The notes beneath the pieces were generated by a model. That model saw only the letters and a program-made list of their open reading frames with translations. It ran no database searches and was not told the DNA's origin. From positions 1 through 20,105 of the forward strand of contig CAWZYX010000049.1 in the NCBI GenBank assembly GCA_963966315.1: a DNA stretch of 20,105 nucleotides, in the 5' to 3' direction. The translations under genes were made by a program, and so were the position numbers. Below are positions 14,263 through 20,105 of this stretch, piece by piece (position 1 is the first letter of the stretch; the number at the start of each line of letters is the position of its first letter). The stretch comes from Winogradskyella_A sp963966315. Its GTDB lineage: Bacteria > Bacteroidota > Bacteroidia > Flavobacteriales > Flavobacteriaceae.

Positions 14263-15270
14263 CTAAGAAAGGGATCTGCTCTTAATAAGCCCAGATCGTA
14301 TGAGGTGCTCGGCTATTTGAATCGTGTTTGTAGCAGCTCCTTTTCTCAGGTTGTCACTTACAACCCACATGTTCAGTGTGTTGGGTTGTGATTCGTCACG
14401 TCTTAAACGGCCTACAAACACCTCGTCTTTACCATGTGCGTATTTAGGCATGGGGTATACACCCAATTCCGGATTGTCCTGAAGGGTCACCCCAGGTGTG
14501 TCCTTAAGGAGGCTTCTCACTTCAGACAGATCAAAATCCTTGTGAAACTCTACATTTACAGATTCACTGTGTCCGCCGGCAGTAGGTATGCGCACTGCGG
14601 TGGCCGTTACAGCTATTGTTCGGTCATTCAGTATTTTCTGGGTCTCACGAACCAGTTTCATTTCCTCTTTGGTATATCCGTTTTCCTCAAAGACATCGCA
14701 CTGAGGAAGCGCGTTCTTAGCAATGGGATAGGGGTAAGCCATTTCTCCATCCCTTCCGGCAATTTCGTTTTCCAGTTGCTCCACCGCCTTGACGCCGGTG
14801 CCTGATACGGACTGATAGGTTGATACGACAATACGTTTAATCCCGTATTTCTTGTGTAGTGGTGCCAGAGCCATGACCATTTGAATGGTAGAGCAATTAG
14901 GGTTGGCAATGATGCGATCGGTAGGCTCTAAGGTCTGAGCATTTATTTCAGGAACCACCAGTTTTTTACTGTGATCCATTCGCCAGGCCGAAGAATTGTC
15001 GATCACAGTGGTGCCTGCCTCCGCGAATTTAGGAGCCCATTCCAGGGAGGTTGCTCCACCGGCAGAGAACAATGCAATATCAGGCCTAGCATTGACAGCA
15101 TCCTGTAATCCAATGACAACAAGGGGGTTGCCTTTGTAACTAATGGTCTTACCAACTGAACGCTCTGATGCGACCACCAGTACTTCATCGGCAGGGAACT
15201 GACGCTCCTCTAACACCTTTAACATTACACCACCAACCAAACCTGTGGCTCCTACAACAGCAATTTTCAT
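14263..15270 (-). CDS. asd: Aspartate-semialdehyde dehydrogenase
   Basis: 335 residues, the usual length. GATGLVGG (7-14) is the NADP-binding loop. Cys126 in ANPNCST is the catalytic nucleophile that forms the acyl-enzyme, and His234 in AGGHSESVNVEF is the general base. 'SGTGVKAVEQLENE' is also family-typical. The enzyme reduces aspartyl phosphate to aspartate semialdehyde, the branch point to lysine/diaminopimelate, threonine and methionine. It is transcribed singly here, with an mscL terminator upstream and an inverted repeat downstream. I see nothing unusual in the protein. Confidence 0.96.
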   Translation of the reverse strand: MKIAVVGATGLVGGVMLKVLEERQFPADEVLVVASERSVGKTISYKGNPLVVIGLQDAVNARPDIALFSAGGATSLEWAPKFAEAGTTVIDNSSAWRMDHSKKLVVPEINAQTLEPTDRIIANPNCSTIQMVMALAPLHKKYGIKRIVVSTYQSVSGTGVKAVEQLENEIAGRDGEMAYPYPIAKNALPQCDVFEENGYTKEEMKLVRETQKILNDRTIAVTATAVRIPTAGGHSESVNVEFHKDFDLSEVRSLLKDTPGVTLQDNPELGVYPMPKYAHGKDEVFVGRLRRDESQPNTLNMWVVSDNLRKGAATNTIQIAEHLIRSGLIKSRSLS

Positions 15271-15293
15271 ATAATTCGGGTTTTTTCAGCCAT

Positions 15294-15301
15294 CAAAAGT
15301 A
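15294..15301 (-). promoter_or_regulatory. Candidate Bacteroidetes -7 promoter element for asd
   Basis: The minus strand reads TACTTTTG, an exact fit to TAnnTTTG, the -7 element of Bacteroidetes sigma-ABfr promoters. It is 23 bases upstream of the asd ATG, giving a short leader. No clear -33 TTG lies 17-23 bases further upstream, so support is partial. Confidence 0.35.
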
Positions 15302-15336
15302 GCCATTTATTAGGTCCGATTTTTTAAATAAATCCT

Positions 15337-15362
15337 AAAAAAAGCCGCTTAAAGAAGCGGCT
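15337..15362 (-). terminator. Rho-independent terminator of mscL
   Basis: An 8-bp stem (AGCCGCTT / AAGCGGCT, 15343-15350 and 15355-15362) with a 4-base loop. On the minus strand it is followed by a run of Ts (complement of the A run at 15337-15343). It lies 19 bases after the mscL stop and insulates asd downstream. Confidence 0.88.
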
Positions 15363-15381
15363 CATTTGTTTAAATACAAAT

Positions 15382-15783
15382 CTATTTTTTCAGTGAATCT
15401 CTGATCTCCGTCAACAGATCAATTTCAGATGGTCCGGCAGGTTCTTCAGGAGCCGGCTCTTCTTTCTTCTTCATTTTATTCACACCTTTTACGACCAGGA
15501 ACATGACAAATGCCACAATGATGAAGTCAATCACGTTGGTGAGAAACTCTCCCCATAAAACAGCCACTTCGCCAACCAGTTCTCCGGCCTCATTAGTGGT
15601 GCCCTCTTTGATAATCCATTTGAGGTCCTTAAAATCGGCATTAAAGACGAGGCCAATGAGGGGGGAGACAATGCCTCCCGTAAAAGAGGTAACCACTTGT
15701 TTAAAGGCAGCACCCATGACAAAACCTACAGCAATGTCCACCAAGTTGCCTTTCATCGCAAATTCTTTAAATTCTTTAAGCAT
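15382..15783 (-). CDS. mscL: Large-conductance mechanosensitive channel MscL
   Basis: 133 residues. The N-terminal amphipathic helix 'LKEFKEFAMKGNLVDIAVG' leads into TM1 (about 15-45, glycine- and alanine-rich pore helix). A periplasmic loop (about 48-78) follows, then TM2 (about 80-100), a KMKKK basic cluster, a Pro-rich linker (PAPEEPAGP) and a C-terminal helix (EIDLLTEIRDSLKK) that forms the cytoplasmic bundle. The homopentamer opens as an emergency valve under hypo-osmotic stress. Transcribed as a single gene with its own terminator. Confidence 0.96.
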   Translation of the reverse strand: MLKEFKEFAMKGNLVDIAVGFVMGAAFKQVVTSFTGGIVSPLIGLVFNADFKDLKWIIKEGTTNEAGELVGEVAVLWGEFLTNVIDFIIVAFVMFLVVKGVNKMKKKEEPAPEEPAGPSEIDLLTEIRDSLKK

Positions 15784-15879
15784 AGAATAAATATTTAGTT
15801 AGGGATAAGAAAAATACAAAAAAATCCTTATTGAAATGCTGACATAGAAGAAGCTACGTATTGAAATTTATTCAACTAA

Positions 15880-15913
15880 AACGCTGGGCTAGGTGATGGC
15901 TACAGACAGCGTT
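15880..15913 (-). terminator. Candidate hairpin terminator at the end of alr
   Basis: AACGCTG (15880-15886) pairs with CAGCGTT (15907-15913), a 7-bp stem with a 20-base loop that begins within the alr stop codon. On the minus strand it is followed by TTAGTTG, giving a short T-rich tail. The long loop and the overlap with the stop make it only a candidate. The rest of the 128-bp spacer up to mscL is AT-rich with nothing recognisable. Confidence 0.35.
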
Positions 15914-17018
15914 ATGAAATATAGATTCGCTTAACCCTTTGAGAAACCGCGGTCAGTATTTCATAGGAGATGGTTCCTACAGCATCTGCCAAAGCGGTCA
16001 CAGGGGCATCCGGTCCAAATAGAAGAACCTCATCTCCTTCGGCGCATTCTATTCCTGTAATATTCACCATGATCATATCCATACAAACATTGCCAATGAT
16101 GGGAGCCCTTTGCCCCTGAATGGTCACATAGCCCTTTTCATTTCCGTAGTGTCTGCTAATCCCGTCGGCATGACCTATAGGCAAGGTAGCGATCTTTTCA
16201 AACCCTCTGGCTTTGTAAGCGCGATTATAGCCAACCGTTTCATCTTTTTCGATAAGATGGATCTGTGAGATCACGGTTTTAAGAGTGGCAATCGGAATCA
16301 ATTCAGCATCTTCAGAGGCGATATTTCCAAACCCATAAAGTCCAATGCCACAACGCACCATATCAAAATGCGCTTCAGGATAGTTAATAACTCCTGAGGT
16401 ATTGCAAAGGTGCAGCATGGCCTGATAGCCCAAAGACGAAGTGAGCCTTTCAGCGACACTTTTAAAAGCAGATATTTGATTTTGTGTAAAAAAACGTTGG
16501 TCCATGTCTTCGCTCGCCGCCAGATGAGAGAAGATAGACTTTACTTTGATCGATTGTGTTTCTGCAAGTTGGGAAGTGATGTAGGCCAGGTCATTTTCCC
16601 AGAACCCCAATCGGTTAAGGCCGGTATTAAATTTTATATGAATCGGGAAATGACGCTGATCTTTTGCCTCTGCCACTTTTATAAATTCTCGCAATATTCT
16701 TGGACTATAAATGCTGGGTTCAAGACATCGATCGATGAGGGTTTCAAAATTAACAACCTGTGGATGCAGCACCAAAATTGGCAGTTCGATACCTGCATCT
16801 CTTAAAACCACCCCCTCCTGCACGTAGGCCACAGCCAGGTAATCGGCACCTAACCGCGCAAGCTCTTTGGCGACCGCAACGGCGTCATTTCCATAAGCAA
16901 AGGCTTTAACAACGGCGAGGAATCGTGTGTTGTTTTGAAGTTTAGATTTTAAATAGCTGAAGTTGTGAGACAAAGCCTTAAGGTCGATCTCAAGCTGAGT
17001 TTCCTGTGCTTTAGGCAT
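15912..17018 (-). CDS. alr: Alanine racemase
   Basis: 368 residues from the ATG at 17018, overlapping the thymidine kinase 3' end by 8 bases; an ATG at 17054 is possible but adds 12 residues with no family similarity. Lys38 in VVKAFAYG is the PLP lysine, and Tyr264 in VGYNRAYKA is the opposing catalytic base, matching Lys39/Tyr265 of the Geobacillus enzyme. 'IKFNTGLNRLGF', 'SHLAASED' and 'GNVCMDMIMVNI' are also typical. It interconverts L- and D-alanine for peptidoglycan. The residue after KAFAYG is Asn rather than the common His of KAxAYGHG, a tolerated variation. Probably co-transcribed with tdk. Confidence 0.95.
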   Translation of the reverse strand: MPKAQETQLEIDLKALSHNFSYLKSKLQNNTRFLAVVKAFAYGNDAVAVAKELARLGADYLAVAYVQEGVVLRDAGIELPILVLHPQVVNFETLIDRCLEPSIYSPRILREFIKVAEAKDQRHFPIHIKFNTGLNRLGFWENDLAYITSQLAETQSIKVKSIFSHLAASEDMDQRFFTQNQISAFKSVAERLTSSLGYQAMLHLCNTSGVINYPEAHFDMVRCGIGLYGFGNIASEDAELIPIATLKTVISQIHLIEKDETVGYNRAYKARGFEKIATLPIGHADGISRHYGNEKGYVTIQGQRAPIIGNVCMDMIMVNITGIECAEGDEVLLFGPDAPVTALADAVGTISYEILTAVSQRVKRIYIS

Positions 17019-17658
17019 TGTCGTTCTGGTCTTTTGGATTGATCTCCTCAGCATCTCTTACCTGCAGATTGCGAAGCTTATCGCGCAGCATGGTCTTATA
17101 AAAAGCAGCTCTGCTCAAGGGCTCGTATTCATCAACCTCCCCCAAAAGCACCAGGTCATCACTTTTTGCCTTGCGGTAGCTGTACTGAGCCAGGTTTCCG
17201 GTCTTTGTGCATACGGCATGCACCTTGGTTACATATTCTGCCGTTGCCATTAAGTAAGGCATGGGCCCAAAAGGGTTCCCTTTAAAGTCCATGTCCAGTC
17301 CGGCCACAATAACACGTATTCCTTTGTTGGCCAGATCATTGCACACTCTAACGATCTCATCATCAAAGAATTGAGCCTCGTCTATTCCCACCACATCGCA
17401 ACCATCGGCTAAAATGGGAATGTTGGCAGCTGCCGGAACAGGGGTGGACCTGATCTCATTAGCATCGTGGGAGACCACCATTTCGTCGTTATATCGATTA
17501 TCCACTGTTGGCTTAAAGATCTCCACTTTCTGACGGGCAAATTTTGCACGCCTTAGCCGGCGGATCAGCTCCTCTGTTTTACCAGAGAACATGGACCCAC
17601 AAATGACTTCGATCCAGCCAAATTGTTCTTTATGATTTACAGTGTTTTCGAGAAACAT
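17011..17658 (-). CDS. tdk: Thymidine kinase (type II)
   Basis: 215 residues. 'EVICGSMFSGKTEELIRRL' holds the Walker A loop, VVGIDEAQFF holds the Asp-Glu pair (Walker B and catalytic Glu), and 'VAGLDMDFKGNPFGPMPYL' is the lid-adjacent segment. It phosphorylates thymidine with ATP in the salvage pathway. The lasso region reads AVCTKTGNLAQYSYRKAKSDD, with one Cys instead of the paired CxxC motifs that hold zinc in many type II kinases; Bacteroidetes members often share this. The gene lies first in a minus-strand pair with alr and starts 83 bases from a divergent plus-strand gene. Confidence 0.95.
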   Translation of the reverse strand: MFLENTVNHKEQFGWIEVICGSMFSGKTEELIRRLRRAKFARQKVEIFKPTVDNRYNDEMVVSHDANEIRSTPVPAAANIPILADGCDVVGIDEAQFFDDEIVRVCNDLANKGIRVIVAGLDMDFKGNPFGPMPYLMATAEYVTKVHAVCTKTGNLAQYSYRKAKSDDLVLLGEVDEYEPLSRAAFYKTMLRDKLRNLQVRDAEEINPKDQNDNA

Positions 17659-17727
17659 TTTGTAATTTTAGCACTAAATGAGCGGTAATTTTCGTTATTC
17701 ATACAGTGACGTAAATTTAGCAAAAAA

Positions 17728-17735
17728 CAAAGGTA
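17728..17735 (-). promoter_or_regulatory. Candidate -7 promoter element for tdk-alr
   Basis: The minus strand reads TACCTTTG, an exact TAnnTTTG match, about 70 bases upstream of the tdk start in the 83-bp divergent spacer. No convincing -33 element is seen: the expected position falls within the start of the divergent gene. On the plus strand, TAAATTTA at 17712-17719 is a one-mismatch candidate for the opposite gene. Confidence 0.3.
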
Positions 17736-17741
17736 ATCATC

Positions 17742-18488
17742 ATGAAAAAGAAATTAGAATCAGAATTAGTAAGCATCGCTCACAGGATTCTAAAACTCAA
17801 AGGGAAGGAAGATGTGGTACGCATGCAGGAAGAAGTAGCCAAGCTTTATGAAAAGCTAACGGTGCTGCGCTTTGCTCATGAAAATTTTGAGGATGCCATC
17901 CCTACAATTGGTCAGGACTCCTCCTTCTTTGACATGCTTGATTCGGCTTTTAACAACAAAGTAAGTGATACGGTCGAGGTAGAGAACAAGGTTTATGTGA
18001 ACGTAGACGACCATGAGAACGAGGAGATCGTGGAGCCATTAATGGAGAAGATCAAGAACATGGTAGCCTTGATGCCAGAAAACCCTGAGTCTGAGGGGGT
18101 GGCGGTAGAAACGGCTATTAGTGACCGCGCTGTGAGTATCACCTTTGAAGACATTAGCGCTGATTTTGAAAATCTACCTGATTTTGAACCGATTGAAACC
18201 CCTGAAAAAGCAACAAATGGGTCCGGTAAACAGTCCCTTAATGAAAAATTAAACAAGGGTAAACAGCTTCAAATAGGTTTAAACGATAAACTGGCATTTA
18301 TCAAGCATCTTTTTGATGGTGATATGGATGATTACAACCGTGTGGTTTCCCAATTAACCACAGTAAAATCCTTTGACGAGGCCAAAAATCTAATTAATAC
18401 CATGATCAAGCCCGATTACAACAACTGGTTTGGTAAGGAGGAATATGAAGCGCGATTACTCGAAATTCTGGAAGCTCGATTCAATTAA
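17742..18488 (+). CDS. Acidic protein of unknown function, coupled to rsmI
   Basis: 248 residues, no signal peptide, no membrane segment and strongly acidic. I do not recognise a characterised family. Residues 1-48 look helical and possibly coiled-coil (KKKLESELVSIAHRILKLKGKED...QEEVAKLYEKL). The middle (about 60-165) is low-complexity acidic with scattered beta strands. The C-terminal 75 residues form a compact-looking module ('IGLNDKLAFIKHLFDGDMDDYNRVVSQL', then 'FDEAKNLINTM' and 'EARLLEILEARF'). A similar C-terminal module (I-x-x-N-D-K-x-x-F-I-K-x-L-F-x-G) appears, from memory, in conserved hypothetical proteins of Bacteroidetes. The stop overlaps the rsmI ATG by one base, so the two are translated together. 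That suggests a cytoplasmic role but does not define it. Confidence 0.8.
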   Translation: MKKKLESELVSIAHRILKLKGKEDVVRMQEEVAKLYEKLTVLRFAHENFEDAIPTIGQDSSFFDMLDSAFNNKVSDTVEVENKVYVNVDDHENEEIVEPLMEKIKNMVALMPENPESEGVAVETAISDRAVSITFEDISADFENLPDFEPIETPEKATNGSGKQSLNEKLNKGKQLQIGLNDKLAFIKHLFDGDMDDYNRVVSQLTTVKSFDEAKNLINTMIKPDYNNWFGKEEYEARLLEILEARFN

Positions 18489-19192
18489 TGGCTAAGATGT
18501 TTGTAGTTCCTACACCTATTGGAAATCTAAAAGACATGACTTTTAGGGCTGTATCGGTGTTAGAAGAAGCAGACCTCATTCTCGCTGAAGACACCCGCAC
18601 CACCGGAAAACTCCTGAAGCATTATGGCATTGCCACGCCTATGCAAAGCCACCATATGCACAATGAGCATAAGAAGGTAGAATCTCTTGTCGATGAATTA
18701 AAAAGGGGAATAACCATTGCGCTGGTAAGTGATGCCGGAACCCCAGCCATTTCCGATCCGGGGTTTCTATTGGTCAGAGCATGTGTGGCGGAGGGCATTG
18801 AAGTGGAGTGCCTACCGGGAGCTACGGCTTTTGTTCCCGCATTGGTCAATAGCGGACTGCCAAATAACAAATTTGTGTTTGAAGGCTTTTTACCCGTTAA
18901 AAAAGGAAGACATACGCGCTTAACGGAACTTGCGGGAGAGGCCAGAACGATGATCTTTTACGAAAGCCCCCACAAGCTGATCAAGACGCTGACCAACTTT
19001 TGTGAATACTTTGGAGAGGATCGCGCAGTGTCTGTTTCCCGAGAACTGACCAAGCTCTATGAAGAAACTGTGAGAGGCTCTGCTAAGGAGGTATTGGCGT
19101 ATTATGAGAACAAGCCACCCAAAGGAGAAATTGTCATTATAGTGGGTGGTGCCGAGAAAAAAGGCGCTAGGAAGTATACTAACCCTAAATAA
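18488..19192 (+). CDS. rsmI: 16S rRNA 2'-O-ribose C1402 methyltransferase RsmI
   Basis: 234 residues. 'VVPTPIGNLKDMTFRA' (7-21), 'LAEDTRTTGKLL' (32-43) and 'VSDAGTPAISDPG' (80-92) are the hallmark motifs of this tetrapyrrole-methylase-fold enzyme. 'FYESPHKL' and 'KGEIVIIVGG' follow in order. With SAM it methylates the 2'-OH of C1402 in the ribosomal decoding centre. It is about 50 residues shorter than the E. coli protein, lacking its C-terminal extension, as is common in this phylum. Its start overlaps the upstream unknown gene by one base. Confidence 0.94.
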   Translation: MAKMFVVPTPIGNLKDMTFRAVSVLEEADLILAEDTRTTGKLLKHYGIATPMQSHHMHNEHKKVESLVDELKRGITIALVSDAGTPAISDPGFLLVRACVAEGIEVECLPGATAFVPALVNSGLPNNKFVFEGFLPVKKGRHTRLTELAGEARTMIFYESPHKLIKTLTNFCEYFGEDRAVSVSRELTKLYEETVRGSAKEVLAYYENKPPKGEIVIIVGGAEKKGARKYTNPK

Positions 19193-19223
19193 CGAATAGT
19201 ATAAAATTAAACAGGTGTGTTTT

Positions 19224-19940
19224 ATGAATAAGAATACTTTAATGGTGTTTCTAGTATGTGCTCTTTTTGGCTTAAGGGCCTTTTCACAGGAAACAGCCGA
19301 GAGTCCCGAAACAGATTTTGGGGTTCAAAAAGGCAGAATATATACCGCCATTACATTTTCGCTTAATCAGCGTAATGCCGAAAACGAAGATCAACTGCTC
19401 AGGCAGGTTATAGACCAGGACCGCCTTAACTATCAGGTTACAAGCAATACGGGTTATGCCGTAAAAGACAACATGACCCTGGGCTTGTCTTTGGGCTATG
19501 GGAGGAAGAAAGAAGAGATTACTTTTCTGGATGAAAACCAGGACGAAATCACATCAAAACGCCTTGAACAGGGATTTTCTTTTGTGCCGAATATGCGTAA
19601 CTACATACCAATTGGGAAAGGGCAACTGCAGATATTGGTTCAAACAGAATTGGGATTTACCGCTGGAGAGTCCTTAGAACGCGTTTTTTACGAAAATGAA
19701 ATAGACAAGATTGAGGGAAAATATTTTGAAATAGGTTTGGGGGTAAGTCCGGGAGTTGCTTTGTTTTTTGATCGACACTGGGCTTTAGAAGCCACTGTTG
19801 GAATTGCGGGATTATCCACCCGAATAGAAGAAGAGGTTTTAAACAATGACGAACAGAACAAACAGCGTATTACGGAAACAAATATTGATTTAAGACTGAA
19901 TTTGTTGTCTCTCAATTTAGGAGTTGCTTTTTACTTTTAA
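19224..19940 (+). CDS. Outer-membrane beta-barrel protein
   Basis: 238 residues from the ATG at 19224; a GTG at 19215 would add three residues ahead of the signal. The signal peptide is residues 1-21 (NKNTLMVFLVCALFGLRAFS), probably cut before QETAE. The mature protein consists of alternating hydrophobic strands with short turns and ends 'NLLSLNLGVAFYF'. A terminal aromatic residue after a beta strand is the usual BAM recognition signal. Repeated motifs such as 'MTLGLSLGYGRKKEE' and 'FFDRHWALEATVGIAG' fit the small 8-strand porin-like or OmpA-like barrel domains common in Bacteroidetes. Substrate and role unknown. It stands 31 bases after rsmI with no clear terminator between. Confidence 0.85.
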   Translation: MNKNTLMVFLVCALFGLRAFSQETAESPETDFGVQKGRIYTAITFSLNQRNAENEDQLLRQVIDQDRLNYQVTSNTGYAVKDNMTLGLSLGYGRKKEEITFLDENQDEITSKRLEQGFSFVPNMRNYIPIGKGQLQILVQTELGFTAGESLERVFYENEIDKIEGKYFEIGLGVSPGVALFFDRHWALEATVGIAGLSTRIEEEVLNNDEQNKQRITETNIDLRLNLLSLNLGVAFYF

Positions 19941-19987
19941 ATTGTGTTGAAGCAATGATGTTTTTATATAACTCAAAAACAAATATC

Positions 19988-20105
19988 ATGTACCGCTATT
20001 ATTCAGTAACCATCATATTCATGGTCTTTCTTTTTTCGTTAGAAAGTTGTATTCAGGACGATTTTTTTGGACTCTCATCCTACAAGGAAATAAAGGCTTT
20101 TGAAC
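19988..20105 (+). CDS. Putative lipoprotein, 3' end beyond window
   Basis: The frame from the ATG at 19988 is open to the window edge (39 codons). It opens with a signal peptide (YYSVTIIFMVFLFS) and a lipobox LESC with the lipid Cys at residue 21. IQDD follows, an acidic pattern like the Bacteroidetes surface-lipoprotein export signal. 'FFGLSSYKEIKAFE' then resembles the first strand of surface lipoproteins, but too little is visible to name a family. Confidence 0.6.
   Translation, partial: MYRYYSVTIIFMVFLFSLESCIQDDFFGLSSYKEIKAFE

Noticed and set aside
19941..19987. Terminator after the beta-barrel gene
   Set aside because: ATTG...CAAT gives only a 4-bp stem before a short T run; not distinguishable from chance.
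1..20105. tRNA, rRNA, CRISPR array, intact IS element or phage genes
   Set aside because: None of the characteristic sequences, repeated spacer patterns or transposase/integrase frames were seen on either strand.

Overview
The window looks like a chromosomal segment from a marine-type Bacteroidetes, most likely a member of the Flavobacteriaceae. The grounds are the moderate-to-low GC content, AT-rich spacers, lipoprotein signals followed by acidic residues, a zinc-cysteine-poor thymidine kinase, the proteins' general resemblance to flavobacterial families, and two matches to the Bacteroidetes -7 promoter element (TAnnTTTG). No species can be named from sequence alone.

Region 1 (1-1463): the 3' part of a DAO-type FAD oxidoreductase, overlapping by 4 bases a small GreA/GreB-like coiled-coil protein. 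Region 2 (1525-4947) is a tight operon: a secreted YceI-like lipid-binding protein, an FAD oxidoreductase of the geranylgeranyl-reductase-like group, a class I SAM methyltransferase and a type III polyketide synthase with an intact Cys-His-Asn triad. A 275-bp spacer follows. It holds two inverted copies of a CTGAGC..GTCGAAG motif flanking what reads as an eroded GIY-YIG endonuclease gene.

Region 3 (5223-11038) is a second tight operon with a near-complete dissociated fatty-acid-synthase-like set: enoyl-ACP reductase-type SDR (Y-x6-K), FabZ-like dehydratase, ketosynthase, acyl carrier protein, 4'-phosphopantetheinyl transferase and a 12-TM MMPL/RND-type exporter. Regions 2 and 3 together look like one biosynthetic locus. 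The inferred scheme is that the dedicated ACP system builds or tailors an acyl chain, the type III PKS extends and cyclises it to a phenolic or pyrone lipid, the methyltransferase and flavoenzyme decorate it (compare the Streptomyces srsABC phenolic-lipid/quinone logic), and YceI and the MMPL protein bind or export the lipid in the envelope. No ketoreductase or malonyl-CoA:ACP transacylase is present, so these would come from primary metabolism. The product is not predictable from sequence and I know of no characterised locus with exactly this layout.

Region 4 (11035-17658) is mostly ordinary housekeeping on the minus strand: a lone ABC ATPase converging on the exporter with overlapping stops, a prolyl oligopeptidase lipoprotein, aspartate-semialdehyde dehydrogenase, MscL, alanine racemase and thymidine kinase, with several hairpin terminators. 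Region 5 (17742-20105) is on the plus strand: a conserved-looking acidic protein of unknown function coupled to rsmI, an outer-membrane beta-barrel protein, and the start of a lipoprotein cut by the window edge. I saw no tRNA, rRNA, CRISPR array or intact insertion sequence.
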